DNA of 64,000 nucleotides from Acinetobacter sp. ANC 3781. Its GTDB lineage: Bacteria > Pseudomonadota > Gammaproteobacteria > Pseudomonadales > Moraxellaceae. The notes beneath the pieces were generated by a model. It had not been told where the DNA came from. It saw nothing but the letters and a program-made list of their open reading frames with translations, and did no database searches. Numbering within the stretch: the first letter of the stretch is position 1; every line of letters starts with the position of its first letter. Shown here piece after piece: positions 38,913 to 48,372 of this stretch. The position numbers were made by a program, and so were the translations under genes. The stretch lies in contig NZ_SJOH01000016.1 of assembly GCF_004331285.1 (NCBI RefSeq), positions 1 to 64,000 on the forward strand. The letters are read 5' to 3'.

Positions 38913-40466
38913 ATGCAGATTAGATCATCTATTCATGCTGTCTTGTTTTCTTTTACAGTACTCATACTGACAGGATGCAGTTTGCCGATGAATGAATCAA
39001 AAAAACAGCCTCCTATTCAGGTTCATGCTAAACACTGGTTAAACGGTTCAAATGTTGACACACAAATAGCACAAGGTCTCACTGCTTATTTGACTTTGGA
39101 TGATGCGTTTATCAGTATTGCCTCAAGGCTGCATTTGATTAATAAAGCGCAACATAATCTCGATTTGCAGTACTACATCTGGGAAGATGATTCGATTGGA
39201 CACCTGATGCTGGCAGAGCTTTTAAAAGCCGCAGATCGTGGAGTAAAAGTTCGATTACTGATTGATGACCAGAACGGAACAAAACTCGATTTCACCTTAA
39301 AACAACTGGCGAAACATCCAAACTTTGAAATCAAACTTTTTAATCCATATAAATTCAGAAAGTTGCGCGTGATTGATTACGTATTTCGTCTAAAAAACAT
39401 TAACCGCCGTATGCATAACAAGCTGATTATTGCGGATGGTGCGATTGCGGTTACTGGCGGGCGCAATATCAGCCGTGAATACTTTGATGCCAGTGAAAAT
39501 TTCCAGTTTACCGATATGGATATTTTGTTCTATGGAAATGCAGTCAAAAATGCTAATCAAGTTTTTCAGGACTTTTGGAATGATGATTTAAGTTATTCTA
39601 CCGTGCAGTTACTGGGCACTGCTCGACAAGAGCAACTCTCCAAATTACGCAAGTTTTATCAACTTACCGCCTTGCAAAAAGATCAGCTCAAAAAACGAAT
39701 TGAATTGGCCGAAAAGCAGATCAATCAGCACTTAAAAGACCGTCCCATCAATTGGGCTAAAGCACATTTTATTGCAGACTCGCCGGATAAAATTCGTGGA
39801 GAAGCATCAGGTGATCAACTGATTTATCGTCAGATGTTAAATATTATGGGTGAGCCAAAGCAACACCTTGAGCTGGTTTCCGCCTATTTTGTCCCGACCA
39901 AAAAAGGTACAGAGTATTTAACCCAACTGGTGAAGAACAATGTGGAGGTTCGGGTACTGACCAATTCATTCATGGCCAATGATGTTCCCTTGGTACATGC
40001 TTTTTATAAAAAGTATCGTCATGATCTGCTGCAAGGCGGGATTAAACTTTATGAGTTCAAACCTTATATTGAACGGCATAAACGTACTTGGTATGAAGTG
40101 GTCACAGGTAATGTCATTCCAGCTAAAAATAAAAATGCCTCTAGCTTGCATGCAAAATTTTTTGATATCGACGGCATGGTGTTTATTGGTTCATTTAACT
40201 TTGACCCACGTTCAGCCAATTTAAACACCGAAGTGGGATTGGTGGTTGAATCAAATCTACTTCAAGATCAGATTTCAACCTCACTAGATCAATATTTACC
40301 GCAAATTGCTTATGAATTAAAACTCAACTCGCAAAGTGAAGTGATTTGGCTGGATCATCAAAAAGATGGATCTATAGTTAGATATAGCCAAGACCCTGAA
40401 AGTACGAAATTTCAACGTTTTGCCATGAAAGTAGTGTCTTATTTACCTATTGAATGGATGATGTAA
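38913..40466 (+). CDS. phospholipase D-family lipoprotein (ClsC-like)
   Basis: 517-residue protein with a lipoprotein signal (hydrophobic residues 8-20, lipobox LTGC with Cys22), so it is probably membrane-anchored outside the cytoplasm. Two PLD HKD motifs are present: MHNKLIIADGAIAVTGGRN (about residue 170) and LHAKFFDIDGMVFIGSFNFDPRS (about 413), each with the conserved H-x-K-x4-D spacing. The PLD superfamily includes cardiolipin synthase C and phosphodiesterases; which reaction it performs is not clear. It diverges from frmA. No terminator was seen. Confidence 0.87.
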   Translation: MQIRSSIHAVLFSFTVLILTGCSLPMNESKKQPPIQVHAKHWLNGSNVDTQIAQGLTAYLTLDDAFISIASRLHLINKAQHNLDLQYYIWEDDSIGHLMLAELLKAADRGVKVRLLIDDQNGTKLDFTLKQLAKHPNFEIKLFNPYKFRKLRVIDYVFRLKNINRRMHNKLIIADGAIAVTGGRNISREYFDASENFQFTDMDILFYGNAVKNANQVFQDFWNDDLSYSTVQLLGTARQEQLSKLRKFYQLTALQKDQLKKRIELAEKQINQHLKDRPINWAKAHFIADSPDKIRGEASGDQLIYRQMLNIMGEPKQHLELVSAYFVPTKKGTEYLTQLVKNNVEVRVLTNSFMANDVPLVHAFYKKYRHDLLQGGIKLYEFKPYIERHKRTWYEVVTGNVIPAKNKNASSLHAKFFDIDGMVFIGSFNFDPRSANLNTEVGLVVESNLLQDQISTSLDQYLPQIAYELKLNSQSEVIWLDHQKDGSIVRYSQDPESTKFQRFAMKVVSYLPIEWMM

Positions 40467-40728
40467 TGACAAGTTAATGACACTTACATCCATAATACCT
40501 TTTTAATTCCCTTGGTCTTTTGGTTTGTAAAATATGGTTGATGATTTAAATCAATAGAACTCGGTACTTATTTAATTAACATTATGGTTTTGACTTATAC
40601 AAGATCGCATCTCATTTATACATATTTTAGATCAATCAGTACAATGGTTTTACTCATTTCCTGATTTGATTTAACATTGCCTTCTTTCGAGTTTCTAACT
40701 CACATTCTCCCTATCGTGATCATCTGTA

Positions 40729-41166
40729 ATGCAATTTTTTGATTTAAGTCGTCAATTTAATTTGATTGATATTTTAGCGCCCAACAAAACATTGAATGAA
40801 CTTGGACAACAAGAATGGTTTTTAGCTCAAGTTCGTGTGGAATATGATTGCCTATCAGATTCTGAAATTGTTGAAGGTCAGGCTGTTTTGAAATCCAGTG
40901 AAAATATTCAACTGGAACTGGAATGGTTAATTCAGGATACCGGTGCAGAATTGCAGGTTTTATTTAAAGGTATTGAAACTGAAGCCAATGAAGAAACCTT
41001 GCTCTTGGTTAAAGGCGCTCAAATTGTAGATCGTGACCGAAATAAAATTTCTGCACAAGCTTTAAGTTTATGGATTAATGGCGCCTTACTACCCATGCTA
41101 CCGAATATCCGCCGTGAAATTAAATCCCGTTTAAATCTATGGGACTATGTTGAATATGATGGATAA
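40729..41166 (+). CDS. conserved hypothetical protein
   Basis: Acidic 145-residue protein with no signal peptide or membrane segment. It opens MQFFDLSRQFNLIDILAPNKTLNELGQQEW and closes RREIKSRLNLWDYVEYD. I do not recognise the family. Mixed beta strands dominate by residue pattern. Codon use and composition resemble the neighbours, which supports a real gene. A 262 bp gap precedes it. Confidence 0.65.
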   Translation: MQFFDLSRQFNLIDILAPNKTLNELGQQEWFLAQVRVEYDCLSDSEIVEGQAVLKSSENIQLELEWLIQDTGAELQVLFKGIETEANEETLLLVKGAQIVDRDRNKISAQALSLWINGALLPMLPNIRREIKSRLNLWDYVEYDG

Positions 41167-41307
41167 GTGTTGAAATCTATTCAAACGGATTTAAACAGTT
41201 TCATTTAATTTTTGAAGCTCGATTTTGGTATGAATGACCAGTCAGATAGCTAAAACTGTATTTAAATTTACTTTATCTTATTAAAAATAATAAAAAGGAA
41301 AATCAAA

Positions 41308-41804
41308 ATGAATCTACAACAATGGCAGTATATTCGTAAAATAGTGAATGACGCTCAAAAAGCTGGCATGCACTGCTCTATTGCACAGTAGATGCACAGT
41401 TGCAGCCGACCATCACACCGATTGGTACTTTATTTCTTAGAGAAAGCCAAACCGATTTTTTCTTTGATAGTTATGCTGAGTCTTTCAAAGAAAATTTGCC
41501 GTAGAATAATAAAGACTGTATTCAAGCGATTAATAGCAGCCGGTTATTTTGGTTAAAATCTTTATTGAAAGGTGAATTTAGTGATTATCGGGGTGTGCGA
41601 CTTTATGTCGAAATTGGTGAACTACGCCCTGCCATGAATGAAGAGTTAACTCAAATTGCAAAACGTATTCAAATTCTGAAATGGAGCAAAGGTAGCCAGT
41701 TAATCTGGTCTGATTTTACCCAGGTCCGGGATTTTACCGTTCATTCTTTTAGAGGGGTAAAATATCCCAAAATGATGCCTTTCAATCAAGAAACTTACTT
41801 ATAG
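41308..41804 (+). pseudogene. pyridoxamine-phosphate-oxidase-like protein, frameshifted
   Basis: Starts with a GGAAAATC ribosome-type site and ATG (MNLQQWQYIRKIVNDAQKAGMHCSIA). A one-base loss near 41387 shifts the frame into VDAQLQPTITPIGTLFLRESQTDFFFDSYAESF. A TAG after ENLP near 41502 interrupts it, and the rest runs on to ...KYPKMMPFNQETYL. The restored product (about 165 residues) resembles flavin-binding split-barrel proteins, where the IGTLFL segment and a final His/Trp region are typical. Two lesions make it a pseudogene. Confidence 0.7.
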
Positions 41805-42392
41805 TAAGCCTGTTTCTTTAAATAACTGGGCATATGCTTCGGCTTTCTTTTCAACTGCTAAAGGATAAGCTCTTGAAGATGAAGGCATGCGATATAAAGT
41901 TAATTCACGATTTGCGAAATTAGCTTGAGAAGACTGTCCAATTTGCGGTTTTTCAGTATGCTCTGGCATAGAAAGCATGAGGGTGTCTGTCGCTTTATCG
42001 CCCGTGGTCATAATGCTGTGACACGCCGGAATCTGTTGTAGCAGTTTGGCTAAATCAGTCGGTTTGGCTATTTGCAGGAATTTATCCGAGGCATTGCCTT
42101 TTAAGCGAACAATTTGATATGCCGTGTCAAAAATTGCAATGCCTTTTTCAGTCAGAAAATCTCGGATTTGTTGTTCTTTAAAATTTTTATTCTTGATATC
42201 TAAAAAGTATTCTTTATTCCGAAAGAAAACCAAACCAAAAATTTTCCACATATCATTCTGATAGTTTGGATAATAAAATTCCATTTTCCAACGACTTTTG
42301 GGTGGTGGAAAGCTGCCCATCATGAGCAACTTGGCATTTTCTGGTAGAAATGGTTTAAGTGGATGAGTTTCAATTTGCAGTTCAGTGCTCAT
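41799..42392 (-). CDS. uracil-DNA-glycosylase-family protein
   Basis: 197-residue protein of the uracil-DNA glycosylase superfamily. The N-terminal LLMMGSFPPPKSRWKMEFYYPNYQNDMWKIFG matches the active-site opening of this subgroup (G-S-F-P with downstream FYYPN-Q-N-WKI). IMTTGDKATDTL is the central strand and YRMPSSSRAYPLAVEKKAEAY is the DNA-intercalation and substrate motif (PSSSRAY). The lesion recognised (uracil, hypoxanthine or other) is unknown. Its last codons overlap the end of the convergent pseudogene by a few bases. Confidence 0.78.
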   Translation of the reverse strand: MSTELQIETHPLKPFLPENAKLLMMGSFPPPKSRWKMEFYYPNYQNDMWKIFGLVFFRNKEYFLDIKNKNFKEQQIRDFLTEKGIAIFDTAYQIVRLKGNASDKFLQIAKPTDLAKLLQQIPACHSIMTTGDKATDTLMLSMPEHTEKPQIGQSSQANFANRELTLYRMPSSSRAYPLAVEKKAEAYAQLFKETGLL

Positions 42393-42422
42393 AACAGCCC
42401 ATTTATCAATCTTTAACTTAAT

Positions 42423-43133
42423 TTAAAACATTTGACGGATTTTATCTGCGATTTGTTGTCCCCAAAATGTATAGATTTCCTTACCAGGATGAAAACCATC
42501 CTCTGCCATTTCTAAATTAAGCATTTTAAATCGTTCCAAATCATACTCGATCAATTGCATATTGACCTGCTGCTGCACAAATCTTTCAAGAGTTTTGTTC
42601 ATGCCTTTGGCATATTCCCCCAATAACCATGCCAAGGGATTGGGTAAAGCTGGGAATCTATTCATTGGCGGTACGCTAGAGGCAATAATCAACTCGGGCA
42701 TGAATTTCTGATTAATTTCTGCATAAAGTTTTTGCTGTTTTTTAATTCAGTTTTTAGGTGGCGTCAGTTTGGTAATGTCATTTACTCCTACAGAAGTAAT
42801 GACAACATCAAAATGTCGAAGCGACATATTTTTGACAGTTTTGATTATTTCTCCAGTGGTATGCCCTGTTTTTGCTTCAAGCCTATAACTGATTTCGTAT
42901 TGATTTTTTAATTGATTCAACACGGCACCTAGTAAAGCATCCTTCTGAGTTTCCACCCCGACACCTGCCGCAGCAGAATCACCTAAAATTAAAATAGACA
43001 AGGGCTTTCCTGTCCCGATAATCCCATGACGATTGCCATCCGGTTCTGGTAAGCGCAAGGTATTTTTTTTGACTGCATTGCCTTGAATAATCAGTGATGG
43101 AATAAGGACAATAGTCGAAATTTTTAAAAACAT
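42423..43133 (-). pseudogene. SGNH/GDSL-type esterase broken by one in-frame TGA
   Basis: A 236-codon frame with a single in-frame TGA at 42749-42747. Before it are ILGDSAAAGVGVETQ (block I, nucleophile Ser), AKTGHTTGEII (block II) and TSVGVNDITKLTPPKN (GxND block III). After it, the same frame continues IKKQQKLYAEINQKFMPELIIASSVPPM and ends with DGFHPGKEIYTFWGQQIADKI (block V Asp/His). A TGG-to-TGA change at one Trp codon would explain it. An N-terminal hydrophobic stretch suggests export. It is functional only if TGA is read through. Confidence 0.8.
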
Positions 43134-43173
43134 AACGGATACAAGTCACGGAAATATTCTGAGCAATATACAA

Positions 43174-43838
43174 TTTTAGCTTGTTAAAATCATTGACTCA
43201 ATGGATGTAGGACGCAAAAATTAAAACAATATCATGGTCTTAAAATATGAAATATTATTCTATTTTGCGGTATCACTATATTACATCACAGCAATTCTCT
43301 TTGATGGTCAGTAATATGCTCAATTGCAAAATACCTCTAAATCTTTATCTATCTAAGTTAAATATGGAAAAGGGTCATATCTTTTGTCTATTTTCATTTT
43401 CCTCATCCTGAATTTTAAAAATTCTTTAATCAAAAACTTATCCTCTAGATAGAGGCTGAAGTTGTGAATCAGCGTGACGCTCAAAACGGTATTACTTGGT
43501 TCCACTTTAGGTGGAGCGTATTGGGGATTACAAAATGCTAAATGTATAGAGTATGATCATTTTAATGATTGGAATTTAGGGTCTTTTGATATCTGAGAAG
43601 AGACTTCTATTCAGTAAATATATTCTTTTAATTCTTTGTAAAATTCAGCGCTATCTATTTAGAATAAAAAATTAGCTTTTCAGTAAATTAATAAAAATTA
43701 ATTCATAAAAAAGCTAAAGGACTCCATTTTTGGAATAAATTGTCTACGTTTCACACGGGATTCATATTAAAGTGATTCTAATAATTTAAATACGAAACTC
43801 TTATACTTTTATTATTGACTTGGTCAAGAGTAATCAAT
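43174..43838. other. mostly gene-free region
   Basis: AT-rich 665 bp. It includes the small palindrome CCTCTA-GA-TAGAGG at 43442-43455 and a 40-codon GTG-started frame at 43474-43596 (TLKTVLLGSTLGGAYWGLQ...), which has no good ribosome site and may be a gene scrap. Confidence 0.4.
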
Positions 43839-44150
43839 ATGGACTATTGGAATAGTGTCTTTTTAATTGCAATCATTGCAATAGTTGGTCTTACCGTTAT
43901 CACATTAATCGTTGGCTGCAAAATTTGGAAAAACCTTATAGTTACGCTCATAATTTCTACCCTGATCAGCTTTCTGGTTTTATGCACGATTAGCTTTTTG
44001 TGGAAACAAGGTATCTATATATCATGGAACAATAATAACCTTTTGAACCAGGTATTGACTGCTGAAATGGGACTCATGAGTTTTGTTGTAGGTGGAGTGA
44101 GTACCTTTATTATGATGTTAGGAATTCTGATTTCTAAAAATAATAGATAA
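43839..44150 (+). CDS. 103-residue membrane protein of unknown function
   Basis: Three hydrophobic segments at about residues 6-28, 34-54 and 75-98, with few charged residues. An upstream in-frame TTG at 43815 exists, but ATG at 43839 follows an AAGAG site and is preferred. I do not recognise the family. It is isolated between non-coding stretches, and the flanking decay leaves open that it is an orphan. Confidence 0.55.
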   Translation: MDYWNSVFLIAIIAIVGLTVITLIVGCKIWKNLIVTLIISTLISFLVLCTISFLWKQGIYISWNNNNLLNQVLTAEMGLMSFVVGGVSTFIMMLGILISKNNR

Positions 44151-44275
44151 TTTTGTCACTTATTGCGATCTTATAACTGCTCTTTTATAGGGTTTCAGTA
44201 TCTGCTAAATATAAATCACTGTCTTATAAATATATTATTTTTATCAACATAAGCTCTTAAAGTTTATTAAAAAAT

Positions 44276-44298
44276 AAAAGGCGCATTCAGCGCCTTTT
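44276..44298. terminator. intrinsic terminator after the SDR gene
   Basis: AAAAGGCGC and GCGCCTTTT pair around ATTCA; A- and T-runs allow function in both directions. Confidence 0.9.
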
Positions 44299-44311
44299 AT
44301 TCATTAGATCC

Positions 44312-45055
44312 TCAACCCAACTTATTTATCCACTTTAAAGGCAATACTTTCATGGCCAAACCCAGTGGCAACCATGGCCATTGTGGGACATAAGCTTTGA
44401 CCGGTACTTTTTCAATGGCTTGAGCAAGTAAATGGGAACCGGTTTTCTCATCTACCTCAAAAGGTAATTTCTTCGCGCCTTCATTCAGTTCGGTACGAAT
44501 ATAACCCGGGAATATGGTGCTGACTTTAATGGGTGTATTCATGAGTTCAGCGCGTATACCTTCAGCCAAATGTGCAACCCCTGCCTTGCTTGCACCGTAC
44601 GCCGTTAAATGTTTAGGCATACCACGCATCGCACTCATGGAGGAAATCATTACCAGATGACCTGAATTTTGCGCACGGAAAATTTCAACAGCCGCCTCAC
44701 ATTGCGCTAAAGCAGAAATAAAGTTGGTTTCTACTGTGGCACGGTTAACCTCAAAATTTCCCTTACCAATACGACGACCTTCCCCTACGCCCGCGTTTAC
44801 GATCACGCGGTCAATTGTGCCAAAGTCTGCTTTGAAAGCTTTAAATACTTCAAAGACTTGATCGTAATTAGTAACGTCCAAAGTTTTTGCAATCACTTTG
44901 ATACCATATTTACTTTCAAGTTCTTGTTTTAAAGTTTCAAGACGTTCCAAACGACGTGCGCAAATCGCAAGGTTATAACCCTTTTGTGCAAATTCACGTG
45001 CCATACCTGCACCAATTCCCGAACTTGATCCGGTAATTAATATTGTTTTTGCCAT
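44312..45055 (-). CDS. SDR-family short-chain dehydrogenase
   Basis: NAD(P)-dependent oxidoreductase of 247 residues. It has TGSSSGIGAGMAREFA for cofactor binding (residues 7-22), the NAG motif VIVNAGVGEG, the catalytic Ser in MVMISSMSAMRG-type context and Tyr-x3-Lys in YGASKAG. ICARR after the second strand points to NADP(H). It is the last gene of a four-gene operon with a histidine phosphatase, a phosphotransferase-like protein and an acyl-CoA dehydrogenase, so its substrate may be an acyl-CoA-derived ketone or alcohol; this is inference. Confidence 0.88.
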   Translation of the reverse strand: MAKTILITGSSSGIGAGMAREFAQKGYNLAICARRLERLETLKQELESKYGIKVIAKTLDVTNYDQVFEVFKAFKADFGTIDRVIVNAGVGEGRRIGKGNFEVNRATVETNFISALAQCEAAVEIFRAQNSGHLVMISSMSAMRGMPKHLTAYGASKAGVAHLAEGIRAELMNTPIKVSTIFPGYIRTELNEGAKKLPFEVDEKTGSHLLAQAIEKVPVKAYVPQWPWLPLGLAMKVLPLKWINKLG

Positions 45056-45085
45056 GATCTATTCCTTTTCCTATTTTTTTTAATC

Positions 45086-45784
45086 TTAAATCCATGTCAG
45101 TAATTGAGAATCTGCTGCTTTAATAAAATGATGTTCATTTAAACTCAGTAATTGCGGCTCGTTTCCAACCAAACGTAATGTCGTCATACTAGTGTTGGCA
45201 ATTGCCCAATTCAATGCAAAAGTACGATTTGCATTAAGTTCGAGTAATTTTCCTGCAGCCACTGAAATCACACCACCGGATGTAAACACCACCGCATAAC
45301 GAGGCTTGGTTTTTGCCAGTTCATCACTTAAATTTTGCAGTGCTGTTTCTACACGGCTTTTAAAATTTGGCCAAGATTCGTCATATTCATGGTGATAATC
45401 TCCCCCAGTCCAGCGTTCAATGGCACCTTCGAAAATTTTGGCTAAATACGCACGTGGATTGGCTTCATTTTCGACATCCTGTTTTAACAAATGTGGTTCA
45501 TTAAAACGCGGTTCATACTGGGCAAAAACCTGTTGATGATTAAACTCATTCCAAGCATTGTTAGTGATGATGTGGGTATCAGGAAAACATTCAGCCAAAG
45601 CAAGATTGGCGGTTTGTTGATGGCGCTGCATCGAACCGGCAATGACATACGGTTCTTCTTTCAGAATCTGATTAAAATACTGACCCAATAATTTTGCCTG
45701 TAATTCGCCATTCGGTGAAAGTTTGTCATAGCTTTCCGCACCAAAGGACGCCTGTCCATGACGAATCAGATAAATCGTGGTCAT
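45086..45784 (-). CDS. histidine phosphatase family protein
   Basis: Phosphoglycerate-mutase-like protein of 232 residues. The N-terminal LIRHGQASFG carries the phospho-accepting His, and Arg of MQRHQQTANLA and the later His/Glu positions follow the family. It removes phosphate from a small molecule or protein. Its ATG overlaps the stop of the upstream phosphotransferase-like gene by 4 bases (ATGA), so the two are coupled. A kinase-like and a phosphatase-like enzyme side by side suggest opposing or sequential phosphate chemistry. Confidence 0.86.
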   Translation of the reverse strand: MTTIYLIRHGQASFGAESYDKLSPNGELQAKLLGQYFNQILKEEPYVIAGSMQRHQQTANLALAECFPDTHIITNNAWNEFNHQQVFAQYEPRFNEPHLLKQDVENEANPRAYLAKIFEGAIERWTGGDYHHEYDESWPNFKSRVETALQNLSDELAKTKPRYAVVFTSGGVISVAAGKLLELNANRTFALNWAIANTSMTTLRLVGNEPQLLSLNEHHFIKAADSQLLTWI

Positions 45785-46908
45785 TTTACTTTTCCTAAAA
45801 TTTCCTGAAGTTTTGCTTTATATTTTTGCGCAATATCATTGGCTTCGAACTTTTGTTTACCAATCAGTTTTAATGCACGAATATGCAAGGCATGAATCAC
45901 GATCCAAAAATCCTTAAATGCGGGATTATTGGTTTGTTGATGATAATAACGATAATAAATTTGCTGGGCAATCACGGCTAAACGGAAAATGCCGAACACT
46001 TCATAAAAAGCCCAGTTTTCAGTTTGAAGATCCATTTTTTTTAAATAGTAATCGACCACTTGTTTACGGCTAAACATACCTTTTAAATGAGTGGGCTGAC
46101 GACGTGTCGATTTAAAAATCATATTATCAGTATCTTCGACCCAATAAGCCAAAGCCGAACCCAAATCCATCAACGGATCGCCCAAAGTCGCCATTTCCCA
46201 ATCCAGCACGCCAATTACTTCAGTGGGATTGTTCGGATCTAGAATCACATTATCAAAACGCCAGTCATTATGAATAATACAGGTATTGGTATCGTCAGGA
46301 ATATTTTCTAATAACCATTTACGCACAAATTTGAATGAAGGGACGTTGAGGGTATGCGCTTTCTCAAAACGTGCATCCCAGCCTTCGACCTGACGACGAC
46401 AATAACCGTCGCCCTTGCCGAGTTTTTCAAGTTCAGTCCCCTGATAGGGTACTTGATGCAATTCGATCAACTTATCAATGACATTGACACACAGCTTATT
46501 GACTTCGGCTTCGCCAAACTGCAATTCAGGCGGTAATTTTGCCCGTGGGATAATGCCTTTAATACGTTTCATCACATAAAAGTCACAACCAATCACCGAT
46601 TCATCCTGACACAGCGCAACCATTTCTGGCAGTACAGAATAAAAAGGTGAAAGATGATGTTGAACATGATATTCACGTGCCATGTCATGGGCAGATTTGG
46701 CTTTGGTGCCTTTGGGCGGACGACGCAAGATTAAATCGGCATTGTCATATTTCAAACGGTACGTCCAGTTCGATGCACCCCCTGAATATTGGGTGACAGC
46801 GACCTGACCGTGTAGATCAATACCTTGTTGCTTAAGCCAATTTTCTACAGCGACCGCATCCAGTTCTTCACCTTCACGGACCTTTCCACCAATATCAATA
46901 ACTGACAT
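45781..46908 (-). CDS. phosphotransferase (APH/ACAD10-type kinase-like)
   Basis: 375-residue protein with the aminoglycoside-phosphotransferase kinase fold: GGASNWTYRLKYDNADLILRRPP as the nucleotide loop and Lys strand, catalytic loop IHNDWRFDNVILDP and metal-site GVLDWEMATLGDPLMDLG. It matches the kinase domain found in mammalian ACAD10/ACAD11, which lies next to an acyl-CoA dehydrogenase domain. Those are linked to 4-hydroxyacyl-CoA breakdown by phosphorylation. Here the separate acyl-CoA dehydrogenase gene is just upstream, in the same operon. Antibiotic resistance is unlikely. Confidence 0.87.
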   Translation of the reverse strand: MSVIDIGGKVREGEELDAVAVENWLKQQGIDLHGQVAVTQYSGGASNWTYRLKYDNADLILRRPPKGTKAKSAHDMAREYHVQHHLSPFYSVLPEMVALCQDESVIGCDFYVMKRIKGIIPRAKLPPELQFGEAEVNKLCVNVIDKLIELHQVPYQGTELEKLGKGDGYCRRQVEGWDARFEKAHTLNVPSFKFVRKWLLENIPDDTNTCIIHNDWRFDNVILDPNNPTEVIGVLDWEMATLGDPLMDLGSALAYWVEDTDNMIFKSTRRQPTHLKGMFSRKQVVDYYLKKMDLQTENWAFYEVFGIFRLAVIAQQIYYRYYHQQTNNPAFKDFWIVIHALHIRALKLIGKQKFEANDIAQKYKAKLQEILGKVK

Positions 46909-47039
46909 GATTATTTCCCTAAATCATCAATTTCAAAAGACTTCTTACTCTCCTTATTTACACCTTTTTCATTTTCCATTGATAGGAAAATTTGCATGAA
47001 GTTGTAAGAAGTCTCATCTACACGCTAGATTTTTAAATC

Positions 47040-48278
47040 TTATTTACGATGTGAACCATAACCATGTTTGGCCAGTTCAAGTTTGGCAATCATGCCTTTA
47101 TGCACTTCATCAGGACCATCAGCCAAACGTAGACTACGTGCTTGGGCAAAGAAACTTGTCAGTGGTGTATCACGGGAAACACCTGCACCGCCATGCATCT
47201 GGATCGCCATGTCCACCACTTTTTCCAGCACACTGGGCGCAACCACTTTAATCGCAGAAATTTCACTCAAAGCAGCCATATTGCCTAAAGTATCCATTTT
47301 ATAAGCAGCATACAAGGTTAAAAGTCGGGCTTGATCAATGGCGACCCGCGCTTCAGCAACGCGTTCCAGATTACCGCCCAGTTTTAAAATTTCTTTACCA
47401 AAAGCAGTTCGAGTCATGCCACGATCAATCATTAATTCTAATGATTTTTCCGCAGCCCCAATACAACGCATGCAATGATGAATTCGGCCAGGGCCTAAAC
47501 GACCTTGTGCAATTTCAAAACCTTGCCCAGCACCACCAATAAAGTTGGCAACTGGTACACGGACATTATTGAAGCTGATCTCGCCGTGACCATGTGGTGC
47601 ATCATAATCACCAAACACCGGTAACATGCGTTCAATTTTCACACCCGGATTATTAATAGGCACTAAAACCATAGAGTGTTGATGATGTCGGTCTTTGCTT
47701 TCATCTGGCGTGTGTGCCATAAAAATGATGATTTTTGCATTGGGATCGCCTAAACCTGACGACCACCATTTACGACCATTTAAAATAATTTCATCACCTT
47801 CTATCACTGCGGTAGCTTGCATATTAGTTGCATCACTTGAAGCTACTTCTGGTTCCGTCATACAAAATACAGAACGGATTTTTCCTTCAAGTAATGGCAT
47901 TAACCATTGCTGTTTTTGCAGTTCACTACCATAACGCCATAACACTTCCATGTTGCCACTGTCAGGTGCATTACAGTTAAATACCGTGGGTGCAATTAAA
48001 CTGCGTCCTGTCAGTTCAGCAATATGGGCATACTCCTGTACAGATAAACCCTGTCCTAATACAGGATCAGGCAGAAACATGTTCCAAAGCCCCGCTGCTT
48101 TGGCTTTACTTTTTAGGACTTCGATTTGCACGGGCCATTGCCATGTTGTCCAGTTACCCCCCTGATTTAGCGTATGAACATCATTCCAAAACGCTGTTTC
48201 AACAGGTTCAATTTCATTTTTAATAAAAATTTTGGTGCGTTCTATAAAATCTTGTGCACGTGCTGATAATTCAAACAT
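47040..48278 (-). CDS. acyl-CoA dehydrogenase (ACAD10/11-like)
   Basis: FAD enzyme of 412 residues. It has FCMTEPEVASSDATNMQ (flavin and substrate loop), NGRKWWSSGLGDPNAKI, GPGRIHHCMRCIGAAEKSLELM, MIDRGMTRTAFGKEI and the C-terminal QMHGGAGVSRDTPLTSFFAQARSLRLADGPDEVHKGMIAKLEL. The catalytic base position follows the ACAD10/11 subgroup. It introduces a double bond into an acyl-CoA. With the kinase-like protein, phosphatase and SDR downstream it probably degrades hydroxy fatty acids or similar chains. A LysR regulator diverges upstream. Confidence 0.9.
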   Translation of the reverse strand: MFELSARAQDFIERTKIFIKNEIEPVETAFWNDVHTLNQGGNWTTWQWPVQIEVLKSKAKAAGLWNMFLPDPVLGQGLSVQEYAHIAELTGRSLIAPTVFNCNAPDSGNMEVLWRYGSELQKQQWLMPLLEGKIRSVFCMTEPEVASSDATNMQATAVIEGDEIILNGRKWWSSGLGDPNAKIIIFMAHTPDESKDRHHQHSMVLVPINNPGVKIERMLPVFGDYDAPHGHGEISFNNVRVPVANFIGGAGQGFEIAQGRLGPGRIHHCMRCIGAAEKSLELMIDRGMTRTAFGKEILKLGGNLERVAEARVAIDQARLLTLYAAYKMDTLGNMAALSEISAIKVVAPSVLEKVVDMAIQMHGGAGVSRDTPLTSFFAQARSLRLADGPDEVHKGMIAKLELAKHGYGSHRK

Positions 48279-48372
48279 GGCAACTTCCCTCTAAATATTT
48301 TCATCACTGCTCTTTACAACACCTTAGCTTGAAAAATATTATGAACAAAATGATTTAATTCAATAGAACACT

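Noticed and set aside
43474-43596. 40-codon GTG-started frame (TLKTVLLGSTLGGAYWGLQ...)
   Set aside because: Reads protein-like but lacks a good ribosome site and any neighbour context; kept only as a note.
45781-46908. Aminoglycoside resistance gene
   Set aside because: The APH fold is shared, but the operon with acyl-CoA dehydrogenase and SDR points to acyl-CoA metabolism.
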